A stretch of 64,000 nucleotides of DNA, taken from NCBI GenBank assembly GCA_016185755.1, contig JACPMX010000015.1, positions 19,496 to 83,495 on the forward strand, read 5' to 3'. Each line of letters begins with the position of its first letter. Within the stretch, counting starts at the first letter, position 1. The stretch is from Candidatus Woesearchaeota archaeon (lineage in GTDB: Archaea; Nanobdellota; Nanobdellia; Woesearchaeales; GW2011-AR4). Positions 63,561 to 64,000 of the stretch are shown here, one piece after another. Both the position numbers and the translations under genes were made by a program. The notes under the pieces were generated by a model, which made no database searches, was not told the DNA's origin, and saw only the letters and a list, made by a program, of their open reading frames with translations.

Positions 63561-63589
63561 GAGCTTAACTGTCACAAGCAGTTAAGCTC
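63561..63589. other. 11-bp hairpin upstream of the transposase
   Basis: GAGCTTAACTG (63561-63571) pairs perfectly with CAGTTAAGCTC (63579-63589) around a 7-nt loop. It lies 12 nt upstream of the transposase start on the minus strand and could limit its expression or mark the element end. Confidence 0.5.
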
Positions 63590-64000
63590 ATTTTTCTACT
63601 ATATTATGAGATGAACTCCTTTATATATTTCACGTCGAGATGTCTAGTGGTTGTCATCATAAAAAACCCTTCTACAATGCCATTTAAACGCAAATAGAGG
63701 CGATTTTAGTCCACTGGACATTAGGGCTTTTCTATATGGAAAATAAAGAGAATAAGTGACGCTAACTTAACAGCTCACGAAAATTTGCTCACGAAAAATT
63801 TTCGGAACTTTTAATTAGAAAATCAGCAGATTTTCTTTATTTAAAGTTATTGGTTAAATAGGCTCTGTCCCGAAAGTCCATAAATCCAAAAAAATAAGTT
63901 GTGGCAGGCTAGCCTGCCATAAACTTCTGTGCGGATTGTCCGCACAGTTTTGGAGCTTACGCTAGCTCCAAACTTTCTTTTCAAGGCAGAAAATCCAGAT
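63590..64000. repeat. Gene-free stretch with three consecutive strong hairpins
   Basis: No credible gene is seen. GCTCACGAAAA occurs twice near 63,772-63,800. GAAAATC/GATTTTC forms a hairpin near 63,820-63,836. Then three perfect hairpins follow: the palindrome TGGCAGGCTAGCCTGCCA (63902-63919), CTGTGCGGA/TCCGCACAG (63927-63935 and 63939-63947) and TTTGGAGCT/AGCTCCAAA (63949-63957 and 63964-63972). Similar arrays lie in the pdh region. Confidence 0.55.

Noticed and set aside
63861..63883. GGCTCTGT sequence as an IS6-type terminal repeat of the transposase element
   Set aside because: No matching inverted copy was found on the other side of the transposase within the window.

Overview
The window is a gene-dense stretch of an archaeal chromosome, most likely from a DPANN archaeon of the Woesearchaeota type. 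Four things point there: TATA/BRE promoters about 26-30 nt upstream of start codons (many transcripts look leaderless), an intron-containing tRNA-Cys, a pyrI-containing pyrimidine operon, and giant surface proteins with a CFDG...NxDE...DCGG cysteine motif. Arg codons are mostly AGG/AGA, and ATGA stop/start overlaps are common. The placement is inferred from gene content only.

Layout. 0-2.1 kb: start of cysS, tRNA-Cys, two very small ORFs and a membrane-anchored Cys-rich protein. 2.3-25.6 kb: two paralogous surface-protein operons. Operon 1 has an RHH regulator, a pilin-like anchored protein, a 49-aa protein, an Ig-like multi-pass protein, a 114-aa protein, a 2227-aa protein with a lytic-transglycosylase domain, and a membrane protein. 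Operon 2 has an AbrB-like regulator, a pilin-like protein with one in-frame TGA, a 2203-aa FN3 protein and a membrane protein. They look like two versions of one cell-surface apparatus and are the best candidate for an undescribed system. 25.6-30.4 kb: two orphan proteins, a tandem nucleotidyltransferase protein and a CBS/zinc-ribbon protein.

30.5-36.9 kb: a tightly packed pyrB-I-D-x-K-C-E-x-F operon that makes UMP from carbamoyl phosphate, with a metallopeptidase-like gene and a 30-aa membrane microprotein inside it. 36.9-42.7 kb: a PEBP protein, a C39-like peptidase, a methyltransferase-kinase fusion, hydrolases, a zinc ribbon and a PQQ-dehydrogenase-like lipoprotein. 42.7-48.8 kb: lipoate metabolism (lplA, lipA) with pyruvate dehydrogenase E1alpha, E1beta and E2. 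No E3 is present, and hairpin arrays lie between genes.

48.9-58.8 kb: small accessory genes, a bacterial-type ECF sigma-like protein, thyA-folA, a lone RnfD-like protein, ferredoxin, transporters, an Lrp regulator and a CcdA/PCYCGC thiol-redox operon. 58.9-61.5 kb: purH and purN. Together with thyA/folA these indicate folate-dependent one-carbon metabolism. 61.5-64 kb: an accessory island with an orphan gene, repeated leader sequence, strong hairpins and a DDE transposase. No CRISPR array, rRNA or replication origin was seen.
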